From positions 62,001-126,000 of the forward strand of contig QFXH01000007.1 in NCBI GenBank assembly GCA_003402345.1: a DNA stretch of 64,000 nucleotides, in the 5' to 3' direction. The position numbers and the translations under genes were made by a program. The notes under the pieces are model-generated. The model ran no database searches, was not told the origin of the DNA, and was given only the letters and a program-made list of their open reading frames with translations. The first letter of the stretch is position 1. Every line of letters starts with the position of its first letter. Shown here one piece after another: positions 7,511 through 16,349 of this stretch. This DNA comes from Candidatus Nitrotoga sp. MKT. Its GTDB lineage: Bacteria; Pseudomonadota; Gammaproteobacteria; Burkholderiales; Gallionellaceae.

Positions 7511-8773
7511 TTGAAACAACCTGATAGTACAGATATGGAAATGGTGCCCCTTGTATTGAAATCCACCAAGCTAGCCAGTGTCTGCTATGACATTCGCGGC
7601 CCCGTAATGACGCGCGCCAAGCAAATGGAAGAAGATGGCCATCGTATTATAAAACTGAATATTGGTAATTTGGCGTCATTTGGCTTCGAAGCGCCAGAAG
7701 AAATTCAGCAGGACGTAATTCATAACCTACCTAACTCTTCCGGTTATTCTGATTCAAAAGGATTGTTTGCCGCGCGCAAAGCCATCATGCATTACGCCCA
7801 GCAAAAAAATATTGCCGGAGTTGGATTGGAGGATATTTTTATTGGCAATGGCGCATCCGAATTGATTGTAATGTCCATGCAGGGACTGCTGAATACGGGC
7901 GATGAAGTGTTGGTGCCAGCACCGGATTATCCGCTGTGGACGGCGGCGGTCACCCTGGCAGGCGGCACGCCACGCCACTATTTATGCGATGAACAAGCTG
8001 ATTGGTTGCCGGACGTGGCTGACATCAGCAGCAAAATTACACCCAACACGCGTGCCATTGTGTTGATCAACCCGAATAATCCTACTGGTACGATATATCC
8101 AGATTCGTTGTTGCAAGAACTTATTGAAGTTGCACGCAAAAACAGACTCATTGTGTTCGCCGACGAGATTTATGACAAGGTGCTCTATGACGGTGTGAGC
8201 CACACCTCAATTGCTTCGCTGGCGGATGATGTACTGTTCGTTACGTTTAATGGCCTATCTAAGAATTATCGCGCTTGCGGCTATCGTGCTGGCTGGATGA
8301 TTGTGTCGGGCAGAAAGAAACACGCGCAGGATTATATTGATGGCCTGGGCATTCTCGCTTCGATGCGTCTGTGTTCAAACGTGCCCGGGCAATTTGCCAT
8401 CCAGACCGCGCTGGGAGGTTATCAAAGTATCAATGATTTAGTCGCGCCTGCCGGACGTCTGTGCAAGCAGCGGGATCTTGCACACCAATTGCTTACCGCT
8501 ATTCCGGGTGTGTCATGCGTCAAGCCGAAAGCCGCGCTATATATGTTTCCGCGCTTGGATCTGAAGATGTATCCGATCAATGATGATCAGAAATTTATCC
8601 TTGAACTGCTGGAAACTGAGAAAGTGTTAGTGGTTCAGGGTACGGGCTTTAACTGGCCGAATCCTGACCACTTCCGCGTGGTGTTTTTGCCTAATGCTGA
8701 CGATTTAGTCGAAGCGATTGGCCGAATTGCACGTTTTTTGGAGTATTACCGCAAACGTTATGGGAAGAAATAA
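7511..8773 (+). CDS. alaA: Glutamate-pyruvate aminotransferase (AlaA-like)
   Basis: A 420-residue class I aminotransferase with a near-complete match to E. coli AlaA landmarks: CYDIRGPVM, IIKLNIGN, GNGASELIVMSMQGLL, PDYPLWTAAV, INPNNPTG and the PLP lysine in FNGLSKNYRACGYRAGWM. It makes alanine from pyruvate and glutamate in the cytoplasm. The TTG at 7511 was taken as start because GAGGGAACC lies just upstream; the conserved part begins at LKSTKLASVC, so a slightly later start is possible. It leads into hom and thrC, an order frequent in betaproteobacteria. Confidence 0.93.
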   Translation: MKQPDSTDMEMVPLVLKSTKLASVCYDIRGPVMTRAKQMEEDGHRIIKLNIGNLASFGFEAPEEIQQDVIHNLPNSSGYSDSKGLFAARKAIMHYAQQKNIAGVGLEDIFIGNGASELIVMSMQGLLNTGDEVLVPAPDYPLWTAAVTLAGGTPRHYLCDEQADWLPDVADISSKITPNTRAIVLINPNNPTGTIYPDSLLQELIEVARKNRLIVFADEIYDKVLYDGVSHTSIASLADDVLFVTFNGLSKNYRACGYRAGWMIVSGRKKHAQDYIDGLGILASMRLCSNVPGQFAIQTALGGYQSINDLVAPAGRLCKQRDLAHQLLTAIPGVSCVKPKAALYMFPRLDLKMYPINDDQKFILELLETEKVLVVQGTGFNWPNPDHFRVVFLPNADDLVEAIGRIARFLEYYRKRYGKK

Positions 8774-8869
8774 ACAAAGGGTCTAAATGCGCCTTAACTT
8801 TTCCCAATCCTTATTGGCAGGGAGCCGAAAGGGAATGAATAAACGAATTGAATTTTGGAGTAAAAAATA

Positions 8870-10183
8870 ATGAAGCCAATGAACGTAGGTCTACTGGGTA
8901 TAGGCACCGTAGGTGCGGGCACATTTACGGTGTTGTCACGCAATGCAGAAGAAATTTCCCGCCGTGCGGGCCGTCCCATACGCATTGTCGCGGTGGCGGA
9001 AAAGGATGTGGCACGTGCTAATGAAATTACACAGGGCGCCTGTCGTGTAGTTGATGATGCATTCGCTGTGGTGGCCGACCCAGAAGTGGATATTATTATT
9101 GAGCTAATCGGCGGCTGTGGTGTGGCCAAAGAATTGGTGCTTAAGGCCATTGCGAATGGCAAGCATGTGGTTACTGCAAACAAGGCGCTACTGGCCATGC
9201 ATGGCAACGAAATATTTGCCGAGGCACAAAAGCAGGGTGTGATGGTTGCATTCGAAGCGGCAGTGGCGGGTGGTGTGCCGATTGTCAAAGCGGTACGCGA
9301 GGGCCTGAGCGCCAATCGTATTGAATGGATTGCCGGAATTATTAACGGAACGACCAACTTTATCCTATCCGAGATGCGCGATAAGGGGCTGAGTTTCGAT
9401 ACCGTGCTGAAAGAGGCGCAGCGTTTGGGTTACGCCGAGGCCGATCCGACATTCGATATCGAAGGGGTGGATGCTGCGCACAAAATCACCATACTCTCTG
9501 CGATTGCATTCGGCATTCCGATGCAATTCGACAAGGCGCATATTGAGGGCATTTCCCAGCTTAATGCAAAAGACATAAAGTATGCCGAACAGCTCGGCTA
9601 CCGCATCAAATTGCTTGGTATTACCAAACGCACCACGGCAGGTATTGAGTTACGTGTGCATCCCACCTTGATTCCCGCCAAACGACTGATCGCCAACGTG
9701 GAAGGTGCGATGAATGCAGTGGTGGTGCAGGGCGACGCAGTCGGTGCGACCTTATATTACGGCAAGGGCGCCGGTGCGGAACCAACGGCCAGTGCGGTGA
9801 TTGCCGATCTGGTTGATGTGACGCGTATGCACACTGCCGACCCGGAACATCGAGTGCCGCATTTGGCATTCCAGCCGGATCAATTGGTTGACCTGCCTAT
9901 TTTGCCCATAGCTGAGGTGCTGACTTGTTACTACCTGCGCCTGCGGGTGCATGATGAACCTGGTGTGCTGGCCGATATCACACGCGTGCTGGCTGATGAG
10001 CAAATTTCGATTGATGCCTTGATTCAGAAAGAGCCGGGTGAGGGTGAAGATGAGACGGACTTGATTTTGCTTACTCATTTGACACGTGAAAAGCGCATCA
10101 ATGCCGCTATTGTCAGACTTGAAAAATTGCCAGTAGTAGTGGGTAACGTTACGCGCATTCGTATGGAAGAATTGGGCAAATAA
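8870..10183 (+). CDS. hom: Homoserine dehydrogenase
   Basis: A 437-residue monofunctional homoserine dehydrogenase. It has an N-terminal NAD(P)-binding motif (GLLGIGTVGAGT, residues ~7-18), the VVTANKALLA segment, the catalytic-domain signature AGIINGTTNFILSEM, and a C-terminal ACT domain (about residues 350-430, RLRVHDEPGVLADITRVL) expected to mediate feedback control by threonine. It reduces aspartate semialdehyde to homoserine for threonine and methionine synthesis. The start ATG follows GGAG. It is 85 bases ahead of thrC. Confidence 0.96.
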   Translation: MKPMNVGLLGIGTVGAGTFTVLSRNAEEISRRAGRPIRIVAVAEKDVARANEITQGACRVVDDAFAVVADPEVDIIIELIGGCGVAKELVLKAIANGKHVVTANKALLAMHGNEIFAEAQKQGVMVAFEAAVAGGVPIVKAVREGLSANRIEWIAGIINGTTNFILSEMRDKGLSFDTVLKEAQRLGYAEADPTFDIEGVDAAHKITILSAIAFGIPMQFDKAHIEGISQLNAKDIKYAEQLGYRIKLLGITKRTTAGIELRVHPTLIPAKRLIANVEGAMNAVVVQGDAVGATLYYGKGAGAEPTASAVIADLVDVTRMHTADPEHRVPHLAFQPDQLVDLPILPIAEVLTCYYLRLRVHDEPGVLADITRVLADEQISIDALIQKEPGEGEDETDLILLTHLTREKRINAAIVRLEKLPVVVGNVTRIRMEELGK

Positions 10184-10200
10184 GGCATTCCGTCATTACT

Positions 10201-10226
10201 GAGAGTAGTTGTAAAAACGTACTCTC
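10201..10226 (+). other. Hairpin between hom and thrC
   Basis: GAGAGTA and TACTCTC form a 7-bp stem, extendable by GTT/AAC with one bulged base. A pyrimidine-rich run (mostly C, not T) follows, so it is not a convincing terminator. It may adjust relative expression of the two genes, but no function is shown. Confidence 0.3.
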
Positions 10227-10268
10227 TCCCCCTCTCTCCTATAACAAAGAGTAGGGACTAAAAACTAA

Positions 10269-11714
10269 GTGAGCAAAGCAATGAAATACATTTCCACACG
10301 TGGCAATTCACCCGCTAAAAATTTCACCCAAATCCTGCTCGGTGGACTCGCGCCCGATGGCGGCCTGTACCTGCCGGAAGAATATCCACAAGTAACGCGG
10401 GCTGATCTGGATAACTGGCGCAACCTGCCTTATGCTGATCTCGCTTATGCCGTGCTGTCCAAATTTGCAACGGATATTCCTGCAGCCGACCTTAAAGCGA
10501 TTGTTAGCAAGACCTATACATCTGCCAATTATCACAACGCCCGCGCCGATTCTGACACTCAGCAAATTACCCCGCTGCGTACGCTCGAATCGGGAATGCA
10601 TATTTTAGAATTGTCCAACGGCCCGACCTTGTCGTTCAAGGATATGGCGATGCAATTGCTGGGTAATTTGTTCGAGTACGTGCTGGATAAACAGCGCGAA
10701 GAACTTAATATCCTCGGCGCCACTTCCGGTGACACCGGCTCGGCGGCGGAATACGCCATGCGCGGCAAGCACGGCATTCGCGTGTTCATGTTGTCGCCGC
10801 ATGGCAAAATGTCCGCTTTCCAGCGTGCGCAGATGTATTCACTGCAAGATCCAAACATCTTTAACATCGCCATCCGTGGCGTGTTTGACGAGGCGCAGGA
10901 CTTGGTTAAGGCGGTATCCAATGATCATGCCTTCAAGGCCAAATATAAAATTGGTACGGTTAATTCGATCAACTGGGCGCGTGTATCGGCGCAAATCGTC
11001 TATTATTTCAAGGGCTACTTTGCTGCGACGCAATCCAACGATGAAAAAGTAGCATTTTCCGTACCCTCCGGTAATTTCGGTAACATCTGCGCTGGCCACA
11101 TTGCGCGCATGATGGGCTTGCCCATCGGCCAGCTTATCCTTGCCACTAACGAAAACGATGTATTGGATGAATTTTTTAGAACCGGTGTCTATCGCCCGCG
11201 CGCGACGGATCACACCTATCACACCAGCAGCCCGTCGATGGATATCTCAAAGGCATCCAACTTCGAACGCTTTATATTTGACTTGGTTGGGCGCGATGCG
11301 GCCAAGGTGCGTGAATTCTGGAGCAGCATTGATGCAGGGGGCGCGTTCGATATTAAGGGCACGCCCTATTGGCATGAGCTGTCTAAATTTGGTTTCGCTT
11401 CCGGCAAAAGTACGCACCTCGACCGCCTTAAGATCATCCGCGAACTGTGGGAAGACTATGACGTAATGGTCGATACCCATACTGCGGATGGGATCAAAGT
11501 TGGCCTCGAACAACGCCGCCCTAGCTTGCCGCTAATCTGCTTGGAAACTGCATTGCCAGCCAAGTTTGAAGACACCATCATCGAAGCGCTCGGACGCAAT
11601 CCGGAGCGGCCTGCCGGATTGGAATGTATCGAAAAATTACCACAATGCGTTGAAGTGATGGACGCAGATTTGGAAAAACTTAAGGCGTACATCGCTGCCA
11701 AAATTCTGAATTAA
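10269..11714 (+). CDS. thrC: Threonine synthase
   Basis: A 481-residue protein of the long, E. coli/yeast-like threonine synthase class. It begins with the MKYISTRG motif and carries the PLP lysine in NGPTLSFKDMAMQ plus the phosphate-loop region LGATSGDTGSAAEYAM. It converts O-phosphohomoserine to threonine. The GTG at 10269 was preferred over the ATG at 10281 because the nearest Shine-Dalgarno (AGGGA at 10253) is better spaced for it. It follows hom, the preceding step branch in the same pathway. Confidence 0.95.
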   Translation: MSKAMKYISTRGNSPAKNFTQILLGGLAPDGGLYLPEEYPQVTRADLDNWRNLPYADLAYAVLSKFATDIPAADLKAIVSKTYTSANYHNARADSDTQQITPLRTLESGMHILELSNGPTLSFKDMAMQLLGNLFEYVLDKQREELNILGATSGDTGSAAEYAMRGKHGIRVFMLSPHGKMSAFQRAQMYSLQDPNIFNIAIRGVFDEAQDLVKAVSNDHAFKAKYKIGTVNSINWARVSAQIVYYFKGYFAATQSNDEKVAFSVPSGNFGNICAGHIARMMGLPIGQLILATNENDVLDEFFRTGVYRPRATDHTYHTSSPSMDISKASNFERFIFDLVGRDAAKVREFWSSIDAGGAFDIKGTPYWHELSKFGFASGKSTHLDRLKIIRELWEDYDVMVDTHTADGIKVGLEQRRPSLPLICLETALPAKFEDTIIEALGRNPERPAGLECIEKLPQCVEVMDADLEKLKAYIAAKILN

Positions 11715-11865
11715 AGCTTAAAAAATGTCTAAGGTTTTATGGTGAGTGTGGAGGCATGTCGCCGTTGTCATGACGCACCTTGTTGGCTCAATATAAAAAG
11801 GCTTTACCATCAAACAATTCATCAATTAATTAACAGGAAGTAGTTCCTCCGGCGAGCCAGTATCA

Positions 11866-11996
11866 AATTAATGGGTGGATGACACCGCTTCTTTCCAACT
11901 CAACCGACGGCGTGATCGCTTCAATTTCGCTTAAAAATTGATCCTGGCAGGTTTGTTTTTTTGCCGCGTATTCCAGTTCAGGAAGTACGTTTTCAC
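11866..11996 (-). pseudogene. IS5-family transposase N-terminal remnant
   Basis: Minus-strand translation gives ELEYAAKKQTCQDQFLSEIE followed by AITPSVELERSGVIHPLI and a stop. This matches the N-terminus of IS5-type transposases (..EYAAKK..TRRE.FL.EM..V.PW..L...I.P.YP). Everything after that point, including the DDE core, is missing. The rest of the 510-base gap between thrC and the BON gene (11715-11865 and 11997-12224) shows no gene or clear element ends, though it is probably more element debris. Confidence 0.6.
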
Positions 11997-12224
11997 CCCT
12001 TCAGATTGTCAAGCACTGCGCAGAAATAAATCAGGGTTTCCCCTAACAGGTTCCTCTTACCGATGTATAGGTAACGCTTGTGAGTTTCCCAGCAGAGCCG
12101 GGTTTACTTCAGTGAATCTCAAGCCTCAAAGCTATTAGAGAAACTCCGACCAAACGTTTCGGTGGCGTTAATGAATATCGTCATGGTATGCAAACATGCG
12201 TTTTATACGAAGCCGCCTATGACA

Positions 12225-12569
12225 TCACTCATGTATGGGGTGTCCATTCTTGATTTGGATGTTGCTTTTAACTATAACCACACCTTCGGTACCCCGAGCG
12301 ATTTCAACAGCTTTTTCCTCTTCTGATAAAAGGTGAGCAGTGCCGCTCAACCATACAACACCATTGTTATCCATATCAACTTTAATACTCTTGAATTTGC
12401 CTAAATGTCTGTCAGCGTTCAGTCGGGTTTTTATTTTATTTGCTATATCCGAGTCCTTAACTATTGTCATAGGGTCTGGATGGTCTATTGTTGAATCGGC
12501 GGTAAAGCCCCTAATGGGTATCAGCAATATACCGGCCATAAAACAAATTGCCGTAATTTTGACTTTCAT
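12225..12569 (-). CDS. BON-domain periplasmic protein
   Basis: A 114-residue exported protein. An N-terminal signal peptide (about 1-24, hydrophobic CFMAGILLIPI then GFTA) precedes a single BON domain (about residues 38-105): DSDIANKIKTRLNADRHLG, VDMDNNGVVWLSGTA and a closing IARGTEGVVIVKSN. BON domains occur in OsmY-like stress proteins and are thought to contact membranes; OsmY itself has two. A very strong ribosome site (AAGGAGGGA) precedes the ATG. It is transcribed away from the downstream cytochrome gene; no operon partner is evident. Confidence 0.85.
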   Translation of the reverse strand: MKVKITAICFMAGILLIPIRGFTADSTIDHPDPMTIVKDSDIANKIKTRLNADRHLGKFKSIKVDMDNNGVVWLSGTAHLLSEEEKAVEIARGTEGVVIVKSNIQIKNGHPIHE

Positions 12570-12779
12570 GACTTCCCTCCTTGATAAAAATACAGAGTTG
12601 TTAAAATAACACTTCTTCGATTACTTTTCAGTTCGCTAGCGCTCATAAAAATTTAAAAAACGCTGAAGCCAAGGTGTTTTTTAGGCCCTGGTAAAACTTC
12701 TTCTATATTGTTTTTTGCCAAAAGTTCGTATCCAATGATGCCATCTTTTCAAGAGTATTTACCGCCTGCGAGGGAAAAT

Positions 12780-13670
12780 ATGAATAATCGAATCTCAAGA
12801 AATTTCCAAAATATTTTTCTAACTCTGATTGCAGTTTGCGGCAACGTCGTTTGTTTACCTACGCTAGCATTTTCACAAAGCGACATTGGCATTGAATTTA
12901 AGGATAAAGGTCAAATCGTCAAGACTCTGACTTTAAGCGATCTTGCTACTGTCGCTCCAGCAGTTTCGTTAAAAATTTTTGAGATCCATGAGAAAAAAGA
13001 CCGTGTCTACAAGGCTTATCCTGCCCGGTCACTTTTTGACAACATATTTGGCAAAGAGTGGGAGAAAGCAGAGGAGGTCGTATTCATTTCGATGGATGGA
13101 TATCAAGCGAGCATACCAATAGCAAAATTTCTCTCTTATGAAGCCTATTTCGCTTTTGCACACGACAGCGACTCGCGATTTATGATGACCAACATACTAC
13201 AAAATAACGAGGTAGTACAACTCGGGCCACTCTATTTAATCTGGGACAACAAAAAGTCAAAAGAATTGCTTGAGGATGGTGCGTCTGACATGCCTTACCA
13301 GGTGAAGAGTATCGAACTCACCGCATTTGCAACCCGCTTTCCGAATCTTTCCCCGCCAGCCAAGGTATCCGCAGAAGTGCAGCGTGGCTTTTTGCACTTT
13401 CGTAAGTATTGCATGGCATGCCATATGATCAATGGTGAAGGCGGCGGCAAGGCACCTGAGCTTAATTACCCGACGAGTGTGGTCGAGTACATCAAGCCTG
13501 AGTATTTGACACGCTGGATCGAGAGTCCATCGAGTATCCGACACAACACGCTGATGCCTGGACTTGCACAAGAGATCCCTGATCGAGCGAGCGTTACACA
13601 AGAAATTATCGCTTATCTCAAGGCAATGAGCACAGTCAAACGTAGTCCAAAGCCTAAAGACATTCACTGA
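12780..13670 (+). CDS. Periplasmic sulfite-oxidase-like domain fused to cytochrome c
   Basis: About 296 residues from ATG 12780 (AGGGA just upstream); an upstream in-frame TTG at 12708 would add 24 residues before the signal peptide. A signal peptide (about 1-32) precedes a region (about 35-185) resembling the molybdopterin-binding oxidoreductase fold in its short form: LTLSDLATVAP, YPARSLFDNIFG, EVVFISMDGYQASIPI and GPLYLIWDN. No clear Mo-ligating cysteine is visible, so this domain may not bind cofactor. The C-terminal part is a class I cytochrome c with CMACH at 211-215 and a probable methionine ligand in NTLMPGL. Likely a periplasmic electron carrier; its partner is unknown. Fusion is seen, function is inferred. 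Confidence 0.78.
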   Translation: MNNRISRNFQNIFLTLIAVCGNVVCLPTLAFSQSDIGIEFKDKGQIVKTLTLSDLATVAPAVSLKIFEIHEKKDRVYKAYPARSLFDNIFGKEWEKAEEVVFISMDGYQASIPIAKFLSYEAYFAFAHDSDSRFMMTNILQNNEVVQLGPLYLIWDNKKSKELLEDGASDMPYQVKSIELTAFATRFPNLSPPAKVSAEVQRGFLHFRKYCMACHMINGEGGGKAPELNYPTSVVEYIKPEYLTRWIESPSSIRHNTLMPGLAQEIPDRASVTQEIIAYLKAMSTVKRSPKPKDIH

Positions 13671-13696
13671 TGCGCTTGCCTGTTGCTATGAAATGA

Positions 13697-13720
13697 GCGA
13701 GGTAAATTTATTTACCCGCT
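13697..13720. other. Hairpin between cytochrome and Rieske genes
   Basis: AGCGAGGTAAAT pairs with ATTTACCCGCT across a TT loop, with a single bulged A. An A run and, slightly farther on, a short T run follow. It could be an imperfect terminator for the cytochrome gene or an operator; nothing shows which. Confidence 0.3.
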
Positions 13721-13818
13721 AAAAAATGACAGTTTTTGTTGCCCCTCCTTGCCATTTTAAGGGACAATTTAATATTTTTGTCTGTAACGTATTCACTTTT
13801 TGCAAGGAAGATGTTGGT

Positions 13819-14928
13819 ATGTCCGAGATCGCCAAGATCTATCAGCTCACCCAAGTTCACACACAACCGCCATTGCGATGGTATTTCGATCCAAAAATTT
13901 TGGAGATTGAGCAGCGCATGTTATTCGATAACGGCCCTGGCTATGTCGGGCACGAATTGTTGGTTCCAGACATCGGCGATTACCATGTTTTAAACTGGAT
14001 GGATAACGCTAAGATGTTGGTGCGTAATAAAAATGGGGTGGAATTGCTTTCTAATATTTGCCGCCATCGTCAGGCTACCATGTTTGAAGGTCGTGGTAGC
14101 GCGAAAAATATTGTATGCCCGTTGCATCGTTGGACATATCAACTGGATGGCCAGCTGTTGGGTGCACCGCGCTTCCCGCAGAGTCCCTGTCGGCATCTCA
14201 ATAAAACTCCGTTGCAAAACTGGAATGGCTTACTGTTCGCAGGTAAACGAAATATTGCCAAGGATCTGGCGAATATCCCTGCGTTAAAGGAACTGGATTT
14301 TTCCAATTATCAACTGGATCGTGTAGAGATAGATGAATATGCTTTCAATTGGAAGACTTTCATTGAGGTATATCAGGAGGACTATCATGTCGCGCCGTTT
14401 CATCCCGGCTTGGGTAAATTCGTCAATTGCGATGATCTACGTTGGGAATTTGGCGACTGGTACAGCGTGCAAACTGTAGGCATCAATCATGGCCTGCGTA
14501 AAGCCGGCAGTCCCGTCTATGGCAAATGGCAGGAACAGGTATTGCGTTATAACAATGGCACGCTACCTAAATACGGCGCGATTTGGCTGACCTATTACCC
14601 TAATATCATGGTTGAGTGGTACCCCAATACATTAGTGGTTAGCACTGTCATTCCGCGCGGGGTCGATGCCTGCACTAACATTATGGAGTTTTATTACCCT
14701 GAAGACATAGTGCTATTCGAGCGCGATTTTGTCGAAGCAGAAAAGGCTGCCTACCGTGAAACCGCGCTTGAGGATGATACTATCTGCCTGAAAATGCATC
14801 AGGGGCGCAAATGGCTGTACCAGCATGGAATCGAAGATGCTGGGCCGTATCAGTCTCCGACCGAGGACGGCCTGCTGCATTTCCATGAGTTTCTGCGGCG
14901 TCAGCTTGATTCGCATTTAGGGGAATGA
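13819..14928 (+). CDS. Rieske non-heme iron oxygenase, alpha subunit
   Basis: A 369-residue ring-hydroxylating-type oxygenase. The N-terminal Rieske [2Fe-2S] ligands are Cys81/His83 (NICRHRQATMF) and Cys100/His103 (VCPLHRWTY). The C-terminal catalytic domain has the mononuclear iron motif EDYHVAPFH. A start at ATG 13819 is supported by AAGGAAG; the frame is open upstream to 13726 but that part looks non-coding. Such enzymes hydroxylate aromatics, quaternary amines or sterols and need a separate reductase, which is not next door. Overall form is like the choline/glycine-betaine monooxygenase branch, but the substrate is not determined. Confidence 0.85.
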   Translation: MSEIAKIYQLTQVHTQPPLRWYFDPKILEIEQRMLFDNGPGYVGHELLVPDIGDYHVLNWMDNAKMLVRNKNGVELLSNICRHRQATMFEGRGSAKNIVCPLHRWTYQLDGQLLGAPRFPQSPCRHLNKTPLQNWNGLLFAGKRNIAKDLANIPALKELDFSNYQLDRVEIDEYAFNWKTFIEVYQEDYHVAPFHPGLGKFVNCDDLRWEFGDWYSVQTVGINHGLRKAGSPVYGKWQEQVLRYNNGTLPKYGAIWLTYYPNIMVEWYPNTLVVSTVIPRGVDACTNIMEFYYPEDIVLFERDFVEAEKAAYRETALEDDTICLKMHQGRKWLYQHGIEDAGPYQSPTEDGLLHFHEFLRRQLDSHLGE

Positions 14929-15065
14929 TCATACTAATCGCCATCATAAAATTTTGCGCATTACCCTGTCCGTGCAGGCGGAGCTTTAGTTTAGTTAAAC
15001 GGCCATATTTTCTCCTGCGCGGGGTTAGTATTTTTTTTGGAAATTCGCTTAAATAATTTATTGGA

Positions 15066-15914
15066 ATGGGTGCGCTATGGATGCTAGTCGCCGGATTCCT
15101 TTTCGGCTGCATGGGGGTGTTTGTCAAACTCGGTGCAGAATACTTTTCTCATATTGAATTAGTATTCTATCGCTCCTTTCTCGGGTTATTGATGATCTAT
15201 GCCGTTATCCGTCAGCAAGGGTTGTCGTTGTCGACCGGTCACTTAAAGCAGCATTTGTGGCGCGGCATTTCTGGCACTATCGCGTTGATGTTGTATTTTT
15301 ACTGTATTACCGTGTTGCCGTTGGCCACTGCAGTCACGCTAAATTACACCGCGCCGCTCTATCTTACTATTTTGACCGTGTTAGCCTTTAAGGAACGTTT
15401 TCGGCCTGCTCTTTCCAGCGCTATCCTGTTGGGGTTTTGTGGCGTGATATTGCTATTACACCCCACGTTGGCCCAGGATCAACTTATCCCCGGTCTTATC
15501 GGGCTGATTTCTGGTCTTTTGGCCGGCATCGCTTACCTCAATGTCAAACAACTTGGGTTAAGGGGCGAACCAGAGTGGCGTGTGGTGTTCTATTTCAGTC
15601 TGATTGCCGCTATTGGCAGCGGCGTTGGCATGTTGCTTGGAACTATCCACCCGATCACCCCGCTTGGTTTATTCATCTTGCTCGGACTCGGCAGCACGGC
15701 CACGCTAGCACAATTAGCTATGACCCGCGCTTATCGCACCGGAAAAACGCTGGTGGCAGGTAGTTTGTCCTACAGCACTGTGATATTCGCCAGCATATTT
15801 GGCATGATTTTGTGGGGCGAGACATTGCCACTGATGGGATGGATAGGCATAGGGCTTATCATTGCAGGCAGTGTGTTAAGCTTGAAATTAACGCCCAAGC
15901 ATGGCGGCGCATAA
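15066..15914 (+). CDS. EamA/DMT-family transporter
   Basis: A 282-residue integral membrane protein with about ten hydrophobic segments in two EamA repeats. The first opens with GALWMLVAGFLFGCMGVFVK; the second begins near residue 150 (LIPGLIGLISGLLAGIAYLN). Characteristic phrases are LNYTAPLYLTI and AGSLSYSTVIFASIFGMILW. Drug/metabolite transporters export or import small metabolites; the substrate cannot be read from sequence. No strong Shine-Dalgarno is seen before the ATG. It precedes a small SpoIIAA-like gene by 21 bases. Confidence 0.88.
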   Translation: MGALWMLVAGFLFGCMGVFVKLGAEYFSHIELVFYRSFLGLLMIYAVIRQQGLSLSTGHLKQHLWRGISGTIALMLYFYCITVLPLATAVTLNYTAPLYLTILTVLAFKERFRPALSSAILLGFCGVILLLHPTLAQDQLIPGLIGLISGLLAGIAYLNVKQLGLRGEPEWRVVFYFSLIAAIGSGVGMLLGTIHPITPLGLFILLGLGSTATLAQLAMTRAYRTGKTLVAGSLSYSTVIFASIFGMILWGETLPLMGWIGIGLIIAGSVLSLKLTPKHGGA

Positions 15915-15935
15915 CTAACGAAGAAGAGACTTAAC

Positions 15936-16286
15936 ATGATTACAATCGAACAAACTCCCACCCTGCTTAATGTTGCTGTACTGGGCGAATTCACCTTGGC
16001 CGATTTTAAGCAATTCGAGGAACATGCACTCTACATGCTTAAATCCCCTGGCATGGCCAATTTGTTGTTTGACTTACGTGACATGATCAACTACACGGTG
16101 GATGTAGCATGGGAGGAAATTAAATTTTTCAATCGTGAACACATGCACGATTTCAGCAGAATTGCCGTTATAACTGATGATCAATGGATCACATGGCAGG
16201 CTTGGCTATCGCGTATGTTCGTGGATGCCGATATACGCGTCTTTACCGATTATGAAGAAGCAAAAACTTGGGCGGCCGCAGCTTGA
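15936..16286 (+). CDS. SpoIIAA-like (STAS-related) protein
   Basis: A 116-residue cytoplasmic protein matching the SpoIIAA-like family: beginning MITIEQTPTLLNVAVLGEFT, then a central NLLFDLRDMINYTVDVAWEE and a C-terminal WQAWLSRMFVDADIRVFTDY, the typical end of this group. The fold resembles STAS domains, but no kinase or phosphatase partner is near, so the role is unknown. A GAAGAGA ribosome site precedes the ATG. Confidence 0.78.
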   Translation: MITIEQTPTLLNVAVLGEFTLADFKQFEEHALYMLKSPGMANLLFDLRDMINYTVDVAWEEIKFFNREHMHDFSRIAVITDDQWITWQAWLSRMFVDADIRVFTDYEEAKTWAAAA

Positions 16287-16349
16287 TAAGTCCTTAAATA
16301 TGTTAAAATCGCTCGGTATAATTCATAGCTAATTTCCAGGAGATAATGA

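Noticed and set aside
8794-9357. 187-codon open frame on the minus strand
   Set aside because: It is antisense to hom, has a Ser/Thr/Ala-rich composition typical of a shadow frame and no ribosome site or family match.
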